The notes: a model not told the origin generated them from the letters alone. 64,000 bases of DNA from Oceanicola sp. 502str15 (GCF_024105635.1 NZ_WYDQ01000001.1:2418001-2482000), one strand, 5' to 3'. Shown: positions 28,349 through 36,646, counted from the first letter of the stretch. Translations and numbers: made by a program.

Positions 28349-29458
28349 ATGAGACCGCTTGAAGGGCTGAAGGTGATCGAGATGGCGCGGATCCTCGCGG
28401 GGCCGTGGATCGGGCAGGCGCTGGCCGATCTGGGCGCGGAGGTGATCAAGCTGGAGAGCCCGGAGGGGGATGACACCCGCAAGTGGGGCCCGCCCTTCGT
28501 GGAGCGCGACGGCGATGTGAGCGCCGCCTATTACTACTCGGCCAACCGGGGCAAGGTGAGCGAGGTGGTCGACTTCCGCCAGCCCGAGGGGCAGGCGCGG
28601 GTGCGCGAGCTGGTGGCCGGGGCCGATATCCTGATCGAGAATTTCAAGGTCGGCGGGCTGGCCAAGTACGGGCTGGATTATGCGAGCCTGGCGGAGGTGA
28701 ACCCCCGGCTGATCTACTGCTCCGTCACCGGCTTCGGGCAGGACGGGCCCTATGCGCACCGGGCGGGCTACGACTACCTGTTGCAGGGCATGAGCGGCTT
28801 GATGGACATTACCGGCGACCCGGACGGGCCGCCCACGCGCTTTGGCGTGGCTGTCACAGATATTGTCACCGGGCTCTACTCGACCATCGGCATTCTGGCC
28901 GCCGTCGAGCAGCGCCACCGCACCGGGCGGGGCCAGCATATCGACATGAGTCTGCTGGATTGCGCGGTGGCGATGCTGGCCAACCAGGGGATGAACTACC
29001 TCGCCACCGGCACCCCGCCCGCGCGCACCGGCTCATGGCACCGCAACCTCGGCCCCTACCAGGTGGTGCCGGTGAAGGACGGGCATATCATCATCGCGGT
29101 GGGCAATGACGGGCAGTTTCGCCGCTTTTGCGGGGTGCTGGGGCTGGATGCGCTGGCCGATGACGAGCGCTTTGCCACCAATCCGGGGCGGGTGACGAAC
29201 CGGGAGGTGCTGACGCCGGTGATCGAGGCGATGACCTCGGGCTGGGAGAAGGCGGCGCTGCTCGCGGCCTTCGAAGCGGCGACGGTGCCGGCCGGGCCGA
29301 TCAACGATGTGGGCGAGGCGCTGGCCGATCCGCAGGTGGTGGCGCGAGGCATGCAGATTGCGCCCGAGGGGGTGCCCGGGCTGCGGGGGCCGTGGAAGTT
29401 TTCGGACGCGGAACTGGCGCTGGAGCGCACCGCCCCGGTGCTGCCGAGGCGCGGCTGA
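28349..29458 (+). CDS. CaiB/BaiF-family CoA-transferase (first of two)
   Basis: This class III CoA-transferase has 369 residues. It moves CoA between acyl groups through an aspartyl-CoA anhydride, or acts as a racemase in some branches. Landmarks are LKVIEMARILAGPWIGQALADLGA, VIKLESPEGDDTRKWGPPF, LIYCSVTGFGQDGPY and the probable catalytic Asp142 in AGYDYLLQGMSGLMDITG. The start at 28349 has GGGAGGCAGG just upstream; an in-frame ATG at 28334 is less likely. The substrate is unknown. The second CaiB/BaiF protein of this window (61209-62357) has Glu where this one has Asp142. Confidence 0.88.
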   Translation: MRPLEGLKVIEMARILAGPWIGQALADLGAEVIKLESPEGDDTRKWGPPFVERDGDVSAAYYYSANRGKVSEVVDFRQPEGQARVRELVAGADILIENFKVGGLAKYGLDYASLAEVNPRLIYCSVTGFGQDGPYAHRAGYDYLLQGMSGLMDITGDPDGPPTRFGVAVTDIVTGLYSTIGILAAVEQRHRTGRGQHIDMSLLDCAVAMLANQGMNYLATGTPPARTGSWHRNLGPYQVVPVKDGHIIIAVGNDGQFRRFCGVLGLDALADDERFATNPGRVTNREVLTPVIEAMTSGWEKAALLAAFEAATVPAGPINDVGEALADPQVVARGMQIAPEGVPGLRGPWKFSDAELALERTAPVLPRRG

Positions 29459-29554
29459 AACGGGGCTTAAACGGGGGCCGCCGGGGGTGCATCGGGCCTT
29501 GCCAGTCGGGCGGCCATGCGGCAAACCTCCCCGAGCACAACCCGGAGCCCGCCC

Positions 29555-30346
29555 ATGACCCGTATCGACGACACGTTCGCCCGCCTCGCCTCCGAGGGCA
29601 AAAAGGCCTTTGTCGCCTATGTCATGGCCGGAGACCCGGATTACGAGACCTCGCTGGAGATCGTGAAATCGCTGCCGGGCGCCGGGGTCGACATCATCGA
29701 GCTGGGCGCGCCCTTCACCGACCCGATGGCAGATGGCCCGACCATCCAGCTTGCCGGTCAGCGGGCGCTGGAAGCGGGCATGACGATGGATCGGACGCTG
29801 GAGATGGTGCGCGCCTTCCGGGCCGAGAACACCACCACCCCGATCGTGCTGATGGGCTACTACAACCCGATCTACAGCCGCGGCGTCGAGACCTTTCTGG
29901 CCGAGGCCCGCGAGGCGGGCGTGGACGGGCTGATCGTGGTCGACCTGCCGCCCGAGGAGGATGACGAGCTGTGCATTCCGGCGCAGAAGGCGGGACTCAA
30001 CTTCATCCGGCTGGCGACGCCGACGACCGACGACAAGCGCCTGCCCAAGGTGCTGCAGAACACCTCGGGCTTTGTCTACTACGTGTCGATCACCGGGATC
30101 ACCGGTTCGGCCGAGGCGCAGGCGGGCGATGTGGCCCCCGAGGTGGCGCGGATCAAGGCGCAGACCGATCTGCCGGTGATCGTGGGCTTCGGCATCAAGA
30201 CTCCCGATACCGCCCGCGCGATTGCCTCGGTGGCCGATGGGGCCGTGGTGGGCTCTGCCATCGTGGCGCAGATTGCCGAGGGCAAGCCTGCAGCAGAGGT
30301 GACGGCCTTCGTGAAGAGCCTTGCCGACGGGGCGCATTCGGCCTGA
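29555..30346 (+). CDS. trpA: Tryptophan synthase alpha chain
   Basis: This protein of 263 residues is the alpha subunit that cleaves indole-3-glycerol phosphate and passes indole to TrpB. The catalytic Glu49 lies in [17 protein letters not shown] and Asp60 is in the same segment. [35 protein letters not shown] and [13 protein letters not shown] complete the phosphate-binding TIM barrel. The start at 29555 has a GGAG ribosome-binding site. No trpB lies in the window: the upstream gene is a CoA-transferase and the downstream gene converges. trpA is therefore separated from trpB here, or at least is not followed by it. Confidence 0.96.
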   Translation: MTRIDDTFARLASEGKKAFVAYVMAGDPDYETSLEIVKSLPGAGVDIIELGAPFTDPMADGPTIQLAGQRALEAGMTMDRTLEMVRAFRAENTTTPIVLMGYYNPIYSRGVETFLAEAREAGVDGLIVVDLPPEEDDELCIPAQKAGLNFIRLATPTTDDKRLPKVLQNTSGFVYYVSITGITGSAEAQAGDVAPEVARIKAQTDLPVIVGFGIKTPDTARAIASVADGAVVGSAIVAQIAEGKPAAEVTAFVKSLADGAHSA

Positions 30347-30393
30347 TCGCCGCCTGTCGGCCCGCGGCCGGCGGCGCGCAATGCGGCAAGACG

Positions 30394-30819
30394 CTAGGCG
30401 CGGGCCTTCTTGCGCAGATGATAGGTTTGCGCCCCGGCGATCAGCAGCCGCAGGGCTTCTTCATCCACGGTTTCGCCCTGATCGAACAGCACCCCGCGCG
30501 TGCCGTCGAAGCGGAAGCCCTCGGGAAAGAGCGCCTGGAAATCCGGGATGATGCGGGTGGAACAGGGCACGTAGATCGCAAATCCGCCCGCTTTGGGGCA
30601 GCCCAGCCGGACCGGTGAGCCTGCGCCGGTTTCGGCGGTGGCATAGCTCGGCTGGCCCCATTTCAGGCTTTCCTCCAGCGCCCCGACACCGGGGGTGGCC
30701 TCTGCGACCTCGTAGATCAGCGCCCGCAGCGACAGCAAAGCCTTGCGCAGCGGCGCGGGGAAGGCCGTGAAGGCCTCGGAGAGCGCCGTGGAGGCGAAGG
30801 GCGGGTTTGGTGCGGTCAT
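30394..30819 (-). CDS. DUF1801-domain protein
   Basis: This protein of 141 residues belongs to the DUF1801/YdhG-like group of small cytoplasmic proteins. Visible landmarks are AFPAPLRKALLSLRALIYEVA, VGALEESLKWGQPSYATAETGAGSPVRLG (two adjoining segments), FAIYVPCSTRIIPDFQALFPE and a basic tail HLRKKARA. The family is structurally related to frataxin-like or iron-binding proteins, but no function is established. The ATG at 30819 gives the family length. The gene lies 40 bases downstream of the membrane LAS-type gene on the same strand, so it is probably the third gene of a deacetylase / LAS protein / DUF1801 operon. Confidence 0.8.
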   Translation of the reverse strand: MTAPNPPFASTALSEAFTAFPAPLRKALLSLRALIYEVAEATPGVGALEESLKWGQPSYATAETGAGSPVRLGCPKAGGFAIYVPCSTRIIPDFQALFPEGFRFDGTRGVLFDQGETVDEEALRLLIAGAQTYHLRKKARA

Positions 30820-30859
30820 GTGGCAGGATTTACCTTCGGGAGGGGTCTGGCAAGGGCGT

Positions 30860-31654
30860 TCAGAGCTGGAGATGCAGGTGATCGTCGTGCCGTGCCGCGC
30901 GGCAGCCCTGAAAGCGGGTCTTGCTGCCGGCGCCGTGGGCCTGCGCCAGATGCGGTTCGAGGAAGACCTTGCCGACCCGAGGATCGGCCTGAAGCAGCCG
31001 CAGCGCCTCGCGCAGGCGCGCGCCGTCGAGCGCCATGTCGCGCCAGAGCGGCTGGAGCCATGCGAGGTTCCAGCGCAGGGTCGGGAAGGCGGGCGGGCAT
31101 TGGCTTGGCCCCGGCTCGAAGGCGAAATAGCCGAGCGGTGCGCGGGTGCGGCCGGGGCTGTAGCCCGAGGGGCCGCGATACCAGAAGGCGAGGTCGGCCT
31201 TTTCGCCATCGTCATGGGAGAGGTGGGGCAGCAGCGGCAGGCCGGTGGCGGGGAAGCCGCCGTCGAGCATGAGGGTGAGGGTGCCGGGGTGGGCCTTGGC
31301 CATGGCGGTGGCGAGGTCGGTGAGCACGGCCTTCATTTCGGGCACGACATAGGTGCGGTTCATGGCGCAGTAGATGGCCTTGGCCCGCAGCGGTTCGCCC
31401 CAGCAGGGCACGGGCTGGCGGCCCAGCAGCGGGGCGGTGAACCAGATTGTGGCGGAGAGGGCGAGGTAGAGCGCGGCGAAGGCGAGCCAGCGGTGCGGGC
31501 GGCGGCGGAAGGCGCGGGAGAGCAGCCACGCCAGCCCGCCGGTGAAGGTGAGCGCCGTCAGCAGCAGGGCGAGGGCGGCGTGCAGTGTGAAGGCCCGCCA
31601 GCGGCCTCTTGGGCGGCTCGGCGGGCGCCCGGCCGCGCCTTCGGCTGGCCTCAA
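30860..31654 (-). CDS. Membrane-anchored LAS-type (MepA/M15-like) metallopeptidase-like protein
   Basis: This protein of 264 residues is not one I know by name. Two hydrophobic helices (about 23-46 and 56-76) would anchor it in the inner membrane. A soluble domain follows with a zinc-ligand pattern like that of LAS metallopeptidases: HLSHDDGEKADL (His147-x2-Gly-x3-Asp154) and, at the extreme C-terminus, DDHLHLQL (His259-x-His261). MepA, the penicillin-insensitive murein endopeptidase, has the same H-x2-G-x3-D and H-x-H arrangement. FLEPHLAQ (232-239) precedes the second motif. The start is a TTG that overlaps the TGA of the upstream deacetylase-like gene (TTGA at 31651-31654), so it is translationally coupled. 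Peptidoglycan cleavage is inference. Confidence 0.7.
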   Translation of the reverse strand: MRPAEGAAGRPPSRPRGRWRAFTLHAALALLLTALTFTGGLAWLLSRAFRRRPHRWLAFAALYLALSATIWFTAPLLGRQPVPCWGEPLRAKAIYCAMNRTYVVPEMKAVLTDLATAMAKAHPGTLTLMLDGGFPATGLPLLPHLSHDDGEKADLAFWYRGPSGYSPGRTRAPLGYFAFEPGPSQCPPAFPTLRWNLAWLQPLWRDMALDGARLREALRLLQADPRVGKVFLEPHLAQAHGAGSKTRFQGCRAARHDDHLHLQL

Positions 31655-32754
31655 AGCCCGGCGGCGTCGACCTGCGCCGCGATCAGCCCGTCGATGAAGG
31701 CATCGAACTCCGGCCCCGGCTGGCGCGCCTCAAGGGTGGCGGCGAGCGGGTCGGGCACGCGGATTGCGCTGCCCGAGAGCGCCTCGAGCGTGGCGTGGCC
31801 GAGGAAGGGCACATGGGCCTCGGAGTAGCCGCCCTCATGGACCAGCACCAGCTTGCCGGAGCAGACTTCACCGGCCAGCGCCTTCACCCGCAGGGTCATC
31901 TCGCGGAAGGTTTCGGCGGTGGCGAACATGCGGCCGAGCGGGTCCATCGCGCCGGCGTCGTAGCCGCAGGCGACGATGATGAGGTCGGGCCGGTGGGCGC
32001 GGATGGCGGGCAGGGCCAGGCGGTCGATCGCGGCGAGGTAGCCGCGGTGGCCCACGCCCGGGGGCAGCGGGATGTTGAGGTTGGCCCCCTCCCCTGCCCC
32101 TTCGCCGCGCACCGAGGCATCGCCGGTGTCGAGCGGGTAGTTGCGCTCCTGGTGGATCGAGACGGTGAGCACATCGGCGCGGTCGATGAAGCAGGCTTCG
32201 GTGCCGTTGCCGTGGTGCACGTCCCAGTCGAGCACCGCCACCCGCGCCACCCGCCCCTCGGCCTGCGCGGCCTCGATGGCGATGGCGATGTTGGCCATGA
32301 GACAGAAGCCGTTGGGCCAGTCGGGCTTGCAATGGTGGCCCGGCGGGCGGGAGAGCGCATAGGCGTTGTCCAACGCGCCGGAGCAGACTGCGCGCACCGC
32401 CTGCGTGGCCAGCCCGGCGGAGAGTGCCGCCACCTCGTAGCCGCCGCGTCCGAAGGGGGTGCGCAGGCCCAGCTCGCCGCCGCCTGCGTCTGACATTGCC
32501 TTGAAGGCGCTCAGGTAGTCCTCGGGGTGGACGCGGCGCAGCTCTTCGTAGCTGGCCTCGGGGGCGCCGCGCAGATCGAGCTCGTCGGCCAGTCCCGAGA
32601 CGCTCATCAGGTTCTTGAGCCGCCGTTTGGTTTCGGGCCCGTCCGGCAGCCCGCCGGCGCCTGGCTGCACGAAGCCGCCGACCGGCAGGGTCAGGGCGTA
32701 GTCACCGCCGTGATGCCAGAAACATCTCTCGTCCCAGAAGAATCCTGTCGCCAT
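31651..32754 (-). CDS. Histone-deacetylase-family (class II-like) amidohydrolase
   Basis: This protein of 367 residues has the arginase/deacetylase fold. Zinc and charge-relay residues are visible: RPPGHH (His140-His141), VLDWDVHHGNGT (Asp176, Asp178, His180, His181), VACGYDAGAMDPLGRM (third metal Asp) and LVHEGGYS (the substrate-side Tyr is kept). Bacterial homologues deacetylate acetylpolyamines, acetylated enzymes or small amides. Because homospermidine synthase also occurs in the window, an acetylpolyamine is one possible substrate, but this is only a guess. It is the first gene of an overlapping unit with the LAS-type membrane protein and DUF1801. Confidence 0.9.
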   Translation of the reverse strand: MATGFFWDERCFWHHGGDYALTLPVGGFVQPGAGGLPDGPETKRRLKNLMSVSGLADELDLRGAPEASYEELRRVHPEDYLSAFKAMSDAGGGELGLRTPFGRGGYEVAALSAGLATQAVRAVCSGALDNAYALSRPPGHHCKPDWPNGFCLMANIAIAIEAAQAEGRVARVAVLDWDVHHGNGTEACFIDRADVLTVSIHQERNYPLDTGDASVRGEGAGEGANLNIPLPPGVGHRGYLAAIDRLALPAIRAHRPDLIIVACGYDAGAMDPLGRMFATAETFREMTLRVKALAGEVCSGKLVLVHEGGYSEAHVPFLGHATLEALSGSAIRVPDPLAATLEARQPGPEFDAFIDGLIAAQVDAAGL

Positions 32755-32806
32755 GCGCCCCTCCGTCAGCCACTGTGAATTTCAGTGGTATAGGTAGACA
32801 GTGACC

Positions 32807-33076
32807 ATGGCAAAACCCCGGATGCAAAAGGGATCTTTCGCCCATCTGGCGGAACCCGGCGCACTGCTGACGGTGCGCGTGACGGCGAATGCGCGGCGCG
32901 ACACGGTGTTTCTGAACGGCGGAAAGCTGCATGTCTCCACCACCGAGCAGCCGGAAGACGGTAAGGCCAATGCGGCGGTGCGCCGGAACCTTGCTCATGC
33001 GCTCGGGGTGTCGCCCTCGCGGGTGACGCTGACCTCGGGCGAGACCAGTCGAGAGAAAATTTTCCGGATCACCTGA
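32807..33076 (+). CDS. DUF167 (YggU) family protein
   Basis: This small conserved protein of 89 residues belongs to the YggU/DUF167 family. It contains LLTVRVTANARRDTVFLNGGKLHVSTTE (two adjoining segments), PEDGKANAAVRRNLAHALGV and LTSGETSREKIFRI; the GKAN and SGxxSRxK motifs are diagnostic. Function is unknown in bacteria. ATG at 32807 is chosen, and GTG at 32801 is an equal possibility because neither has a clear Shine-Dalgarno sequence. The gene is divergent from the deacetylase-like gene and converges on pth, with a 14-base perfect GC palindrome filling the 16-base gap. Confidence 0.85.
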   Translation: MAKPRMQKGSFAHLAEPGALLTVRVTANARRDTVFLNGGKLHVSTTEQPEDGKANAAVRRNLAHALGVSPSRVTLTSGETSREKIFRIT

Positions 33077-33090
33077 GGGGCGCGCGCCCC
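33077..33090. repeat. Perfect 14-base GC palindrome between convergent genes
   Basis: GGGGCGCGCGCCCC begins directly after the DUF167 stop and ends two bases before the pth stop. It might act as a bidirectional pause or weak terminator, but there is no T-tract on either side, so this is uncertain. Confidence 0.5.
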
Positions 33091-33092
33091 GG

Positions 33093-33812
33093 TCAGCGGA
33101 ACTTGTCGACGAGGCGCTGGAGCGGAGAGCGCGGCTCGCCCTCGGGTTCGGCTGGGGGGGCGGTCGGTGTGGGGGCCGCAGAGGTGGCGGTGGGCTTGGC
33201 GGGGGGGGCATCGGCCTTGGGGGCCGGTTTCTTCTCCGGCTTTGACGGCTGGAGGCGTCGCGCCACGGCGTTCATGAAACGGCCCGCATCGCCTGCGGCC
33301 AGCTCGCCCGCGCCGTCGGAGATGCCGCGCAGCATGTCGTCGAGCCAGTCGGCATCGTGCTTGGGGAAGTCGCGTAGCACCCAGCCCGGCACCGCTTCCT
33401 TGCGGCCCGGATGGCCCACGCCCATGCGGACCCGGTCGTAATGCGGGCCGATATGCTCGTGGATCGAGCGCAGCCCGTTGTGGCCCGCATGGCCGCCGCC
33501 CGCCTTGCAGCGCAGCTTGCCGGGGGCGAGGTCGATCTCGTCGTGGAAGACCGTGACATCGGGCGCGTCGAGCTTGAAGAAGCGCATCGCCTCGCCCACC
33601 GACTGGCCGGAGAGGTTCATGAAGGTCATCGGCTTCAGCAGCATCACCCGTTCGGAGCCGAAGCGGCCCTCGGAGAGCTCTCCCTGAAACTTCGCTCGCC
33701 ACGGCGCGAAGCCATGATCGTCGGCCAGCCGGTCGAGCGCCATGAAGCCGATGTTGTGCCGGTTGGCGGCGTATTTTTCGCCCGGATTGCCGAGCCCGAC
33801 CCAGAGTTGCAT
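33093..33812 (-). CDS. pth: Peptidyl-tRNA hydrolase with C-terminal Pro/Ala/Lys-rich tail
   Basis: This protein of 239 residues hydrolyses peptidyl-tRNA released from stalled ribosomes. LWVGLGNPGEKYAANRHNIGF contains Asn10 and the catalytic His19. HDEIDLAPGKLRCKAGGGHAGHNGLRS holds Asp91 and the substrate-binding Asn. The catalytic core ends near residue 185. A ~45-residue low-complexity tail rich in Pro, Ala, Lys and Thr follows, closing with SPLQRLVDKFR. Typical Pth is about 185-200 residues, so the tail is an add-on. The ATG at 33812 puts the active-site residues at standard positions. A copy of the dispersed palindrome lies 55-76 bases upstream. Confidence 0.95.
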   Translation of the reverse strand: MQLWVGLGNPGEKYAANRHNIGFMALDRLADDHGFAPWRAKFQGELSEGRFGSERVMLLKPMTFMNLSGQSVGEAMRFFKLDAPDVTVFHDEIDLAPGKLRCKAGGGHAGHNGLRSIHEHIGPHYDRVRMGVGHPGRKEAVPGWVLRDFPKHDADWLDDMLRGISDGAGELAAGDAGRFMNAVARRLQPSKPEKKPAPKADAPPAKPTATSAAPTPTAPPAEPEGEPRSPLQRLVDKFR

Positions 33813-33866
33813 GCGGTTGCTCCCTTTCAGGCGTTCAATGCCGTGGCGCGGGCCGTCGTGCAACCC

Positions 33867-33888
33867 GTAGGGCGGGACTTGTCCCGCC
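33867..33888 (+). repeat. Dispersed 22-base palindromic element, copy 1
   Basis: GTAG is followed by the 18-base near-palindrome GGCGGGACTTGTCCCGCC (an 8-bp stem with a two-base centre). It lies between pth and the GST gene and faces copy 2 head to head, separated by 23 bases. All five copies in the window are identical over 22 bases. Confidence 0.85.
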
Positions 33889-33911
33889 ATACGAGCCGCA
33901 TTTGGCACAGT

Positions 33912-33933
33912 GGCGGGACAAGTCCCGCCCTAC
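33912..33933 (-). repeat. Dispersed 22-base palindromic element, copy 2
   Basis: This is the same 22-base element on the minus strand, inverted relative to copy 1. Together the two copies make a larger 22-bp inverted repeat (33867-33933). The TAG within its leading GTAG is the stop codon of the GST gene. Confidence 0.85.
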
Positions 33934-34568
33934 CCCAGCCTCGGATCGCTGGCCTTTACCACCGGCGCGTCGCGCACCCCCGCCCACCATGCACTCAGCG
34001 CCGCGAAGCCCTCGAGCAACTCAGCCCCCGCCTCGTGGCGGCAGAAGGCATCGACCATGGGCACGAGGTGGCATTCGGCGCGGCCAAGCCCGCCGCAGAG
34101 CACCAGCCCCTCTGCCGCGATGGCCTCGAGCGCGCCCAGCGCACGGGGGGCCACCCGCAGCCCCTCGGCCACCACCTCGGCGCTGCCCTGATGGCCCTCG
34201 GCGGGGCGGAACACGCCGTGGGAAAAGACCTGCCGCACCAGAGGCACATAGGCGTAGGCATCGACGATGCCGATCACCTGCGCCGCCCGTGCGGCGGCCT
34301 TCGCCTCGGCGGGCATCAGCGGCGGGCCGTCGAAGGCGCGGTCGATGTAGCCGGTGATGGCGGCGGTTTCGTAGAGGGTGAAGGCACCGTGTTGCAGCAC
34401 CGGCACCCGCCCGAAGGGGTTGAGCGCCATCAGCCCGGCGCGGCCCGCCTCGTCGAAGGGGTTCACCTCGTGCTCGGTGTAGGGCACCCCCTTGAGGGCA
34501 AGGGCCATTCGCGCCGCCCGCATGTAGACGCTGAAGTGATACCCGTGCAGCGTGACGGCATCGGCCAT
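33930..34568 (-). CDS. Glutathione S-transferase family protein
   Basis: This protein of 212 residues has an N-terminal thioredoxin-like GST domain and a helical C-terminal domain. It shows LHGYHFSVYMRAARMALALKG with a likely catalytic Ser near residue 13, the cis-Pro segment NPFGRVPVLQHG, YETAAITGYIDRAF for glutathione binding, and helices through AWWAGVRDAPV. The substrate is unknown. ATG at 34568 is preferred over the TTG at 34574 because GGGAGG lies about 8 bases upstream. Its TAG stop is provided by the dispersed palindromic repeat, so the last codons may have been altered when the repeat inserted. The gene is divergent from map. Confidence 0.87.
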   Translation of the reverse strand: MADAVTLHGYHFSVYMRAARMALALKGVPYTEHEVNPFDEAGRAGLMALNPFGRVPVLQHGAFTLYETAAITGYIDRAFDGPPLMPAEAKAAARAAQVIGIVDAYAYVPLVRQVFSHGVFRPAEGHQGSAEVVAEGLRVAPRALGALEAIAAEGLVLCGGLGRAECHLVPMVDAFCRHEAGAELLEGFAALSAWWAGVRDAPVVKASDPRLG

Positions 34569-34642
34569 TGGCAATCCTCCCTCTGGCGCTATCCTAAGCC
34601 CCTGCGCGCGAGCGCGCCAAGACTCTGCCGAAGGACCGCGCG

Positions 34643-35389
34643 ATGACGATCACCCATGAAGACGAACTCGACGGGCTGAAGGAGATCGGCCGGATCGTGG
34701 CCGAGACCCTTCAGGCCATGGGGCGGGCGCTGGAACCGGGGATGACCACCGCCGAGCTGGATGCGATTGGCGCGGAGCTGCTGGAGCGGGAGGGCGCGGT
34801 TTCGGCCCCCGAGTCCTGCTACGGCTTTCCCGGCGCGACCTGCATCAGCACCGGCGATGTGATTGCCCATGGCATTCCCGGCCCCGAGGTGATCCGCGCC
34901 GGGGAGCTGGTGAACATCGACGTTTCGGCCTCGAAACAGGGGTTTTTCGCGGATACCGGCGCGAGCTTTCGGGTGGGGGATGTGCCTGCCTCGCTCAAGC
35001 GGCTCTGCACCGATGGGCGCAAGGCCTGCCAGATCGGCGTGGCGCAGGTGCAAGCCGGGCGGCCCATCGCGGCCATTGGCGTGGCCGTGGGGCAGTTTGC
35101 GGCCAAGCGCGGTTACACGCTCATCCGCAACCTTGCCAGCCACGGCACCGGGCGGGCGCTGCATGAGTATCCCGAGGAGATTGCGACATGGCCCAACCGG
35201 GACCGCCGCCGCATCACCGACGGGCTGGTGCTGACGGTGGAGCCTTTCCTGTCGCGTGGAGGGCTTTGGGCGGAGGATGGGGGTGATGGCTGGAGCCTGC
35301 TGGCCAGCCCGCATGCGGCCTGCGTGCAATACGAGCACACGGTTGTGGCCACGCGGGGCAAGCCGATCACGGTGACGCTGCCGGGGTGA
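34643..35389 (+). CDS. map: Methionine aminopeptidase, type I
   Basis: This protein of 248 residues removes the initiator methionine from nascent proteins using a dinuclear metal centre. Metal ligands can be read in LVNIDVSASKQGFFADTGASF (two Asp), ASHGTGRALHEYPEE (His) and VLTVEPFLSRGG (Glu), with a last Glu near VQYEHTVVAT. The body starts ITHEDELDGLKEIGRIVAETL without an N-terminal zinc-finger extension, as in bacterial type Ia. FSLIR-type variations near the substrate pocket suggest a secondary paralogue is possible, so this may not be the only map in the genome. It converges with the histidine kinase gene. Confidence 0.92.
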   Translation: MTITHEDELDGLKEIGRIVAETLQAMGRALEPGMTTAELDAIGAELLEREGAVSAPESCYGFPGATCISTGDVIAHGIPGPEVIRAGELVNIDVSASKQGFFADTGASFRVGDVPASLKRLCTDGRKACQIGVAQVQAGRPIAAIGVAVGQFAAKRGYTLIRNLASHGTGRALHEYPEEIATWPNRDRRRITDGLVLTVEPFLSRGGLWAEDGGDGWSLLASPHAACVQYEHTVVATRGKPITVTLPG

Positions 35390-35404
35390 GGCCGCGCCTG
35401 CCGG

Positions 35405-36646
35405 TCAGTCCTCGACCGGGAGGGCGGGCAGCGAGAGGGTGAAGCTGGTGACGCCGCCGGTGCAATCGACCGAGATGCGCCCGCCATGGGCGGTGGCGAT
35501 GGAGGCGGCGATGTAGAGGCCCAGCCCGAGCCCCTCGCCGCGCTCCTCCGTGCCGCGCTCGAAGGGCTGGAACAGCCGCTCTCGCACGTCTTCGGGCACG
35601 TCCTCGCCCTGGTTGGAGACGGTGATCTCGATCACGTTGTCTTCGACGGTGCCATGCACCTCCACCGGCGTGTCGGGCCGGCAGTGGCGCGCGGCGTTGG
35701 ACAGAAGGTTGGACACCGCCTGCGCCACCCGCAGCGGATCGCAGCTCACCGGCTGGCCGAAGGAGAGGTCGAGCCGGATTTCCTGCTCGGGCGTGGCGGC
35801 GCGGATCTCTTCGACCACTTCGGTGATCGCCTCGGCCAGCGGCGCATCATGCACCGCGCTGACACGGATGCCGCCGCCGAGCCGGCTCTTGGCGTGCAGC
35901 ATGATGTTTTCGATCAGGTCGTTCATGCGGCGCACGGTGGAGCGCATCAGAGAGAGCAGCGTGTTGCCCCGCTCGCTCAGCGGTTCGTGCGAGATCTGCC
36001 GCAGGCCCGCCTCGAAGGCGGCCACCGGGTTGCGCAGGTCGTGGCCGAGGACCGCGACGAACTCTTCCTGCAGGCGGCTCAGCTTGCGCTCGCGCTCGAC
36101 AAGCTCTTCCTGCGCCTTTAGCCGCTCCTCGGTTTCGAGGCTGCGCCCGATGAGGTCGGCGAACATCTCCAGCATCGCAACCGCGCGCGGGTGCTTGATG
36201 TTGCGGGGCACAGTGTCGATGGCGCAGAGGGTGCCGAAGAAGGTGCCGTCGCTGCGCAGGATCGGGATGGAGGCATAGCTGACGATGCCGAACTTCATCG
36301 CGATGGGGTGGTTCTGGTAGACCTCGTCGGTGGCGACATCGTTGAACAGCACCTTCCCGAAGCTCTCGCGCACCGACTGGCAGAAGGTCGACTGGATCTC
36401 GATCTCGTCACCCGCGGCGATGCCGAAGTTGACTTCATCGACCGTGCGGCAGGCCACCCAGCGGTCTGCGGTGACCCGGGCCACGGCAGCAAAGCGCATG
36501 TTGGTCGCCAGCATGACGGTTTCGAGGATGGTCCCGACCAGCTCGCTGGCGGCGAGCATCTCGATGTCGGCCTGGAAATCATGATTGCCGGCCTGAAAGG
36601 CCGCGTGGTCCTGCAAGACCGCAGCCCGCTGCACCCCGTTGTTCAT
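35405..36646 (-). CDS. Sensor histidine kinase with N-terminal GAF domain
   Basis: This protein of 413 residues has no membrane segment. A GAF domain (about 20-185, with FCQSVRESFGKVLFNDVATDE and SIPILRSDGTFFGTLCAID) is followed by a coiled-coil linker (LKAQEELVERERKLSRLQEEF). The HisKA phospho-acceptor is in FVAVLGHDLRNPVAAFEAG, and the ATPase domain has NLLSNAARH (N box) and GLGLGLYIAASIATAHGG (G2 box). It is a cytoplasmic hybrid-free kinase that probably senses a small ligand or light through GAF. No response regulator is adjacent. The start at 36646 (MNNGVQRAAVL) is chosen over longer in-frame starts. Confidence 0.9.
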   Translation of the reverse strand: MNNGVQRAAVLQDHAAFQAGNHDFQADIEMLAASELVGTILETVMLATNMRFAAVARVTADRWVACRTVDEVNFGIAAGDEIEIQSTFCQSVRESFGKVLFNDVATDEVYQNHPIAMKFGIVSYASIPILRSDGTFFGTLCAIDTVPRNIKHPRAVAMLEMFADLIGRSLETEERLKAQEELVERERKLSRLQEEFVAVLGHDLRNPVAAFEAGLRQISHEPLSERGNTLLSLMRSTVRRMNDLIENIMLHAKSRLGGGIRVSAVHDAPLAEAITEVVEEIRAATPEQEIRLDLSFGQPVSCDPLRVAQAVSNLLSNAARHCRPDTPVEVHGTVEDNVIEITVSNQGEDVPEDVRERLFQPFERGTEERGEGLGLGLYIAASIATAHGGRISVDCTGGVTSFTLSLPALPVED

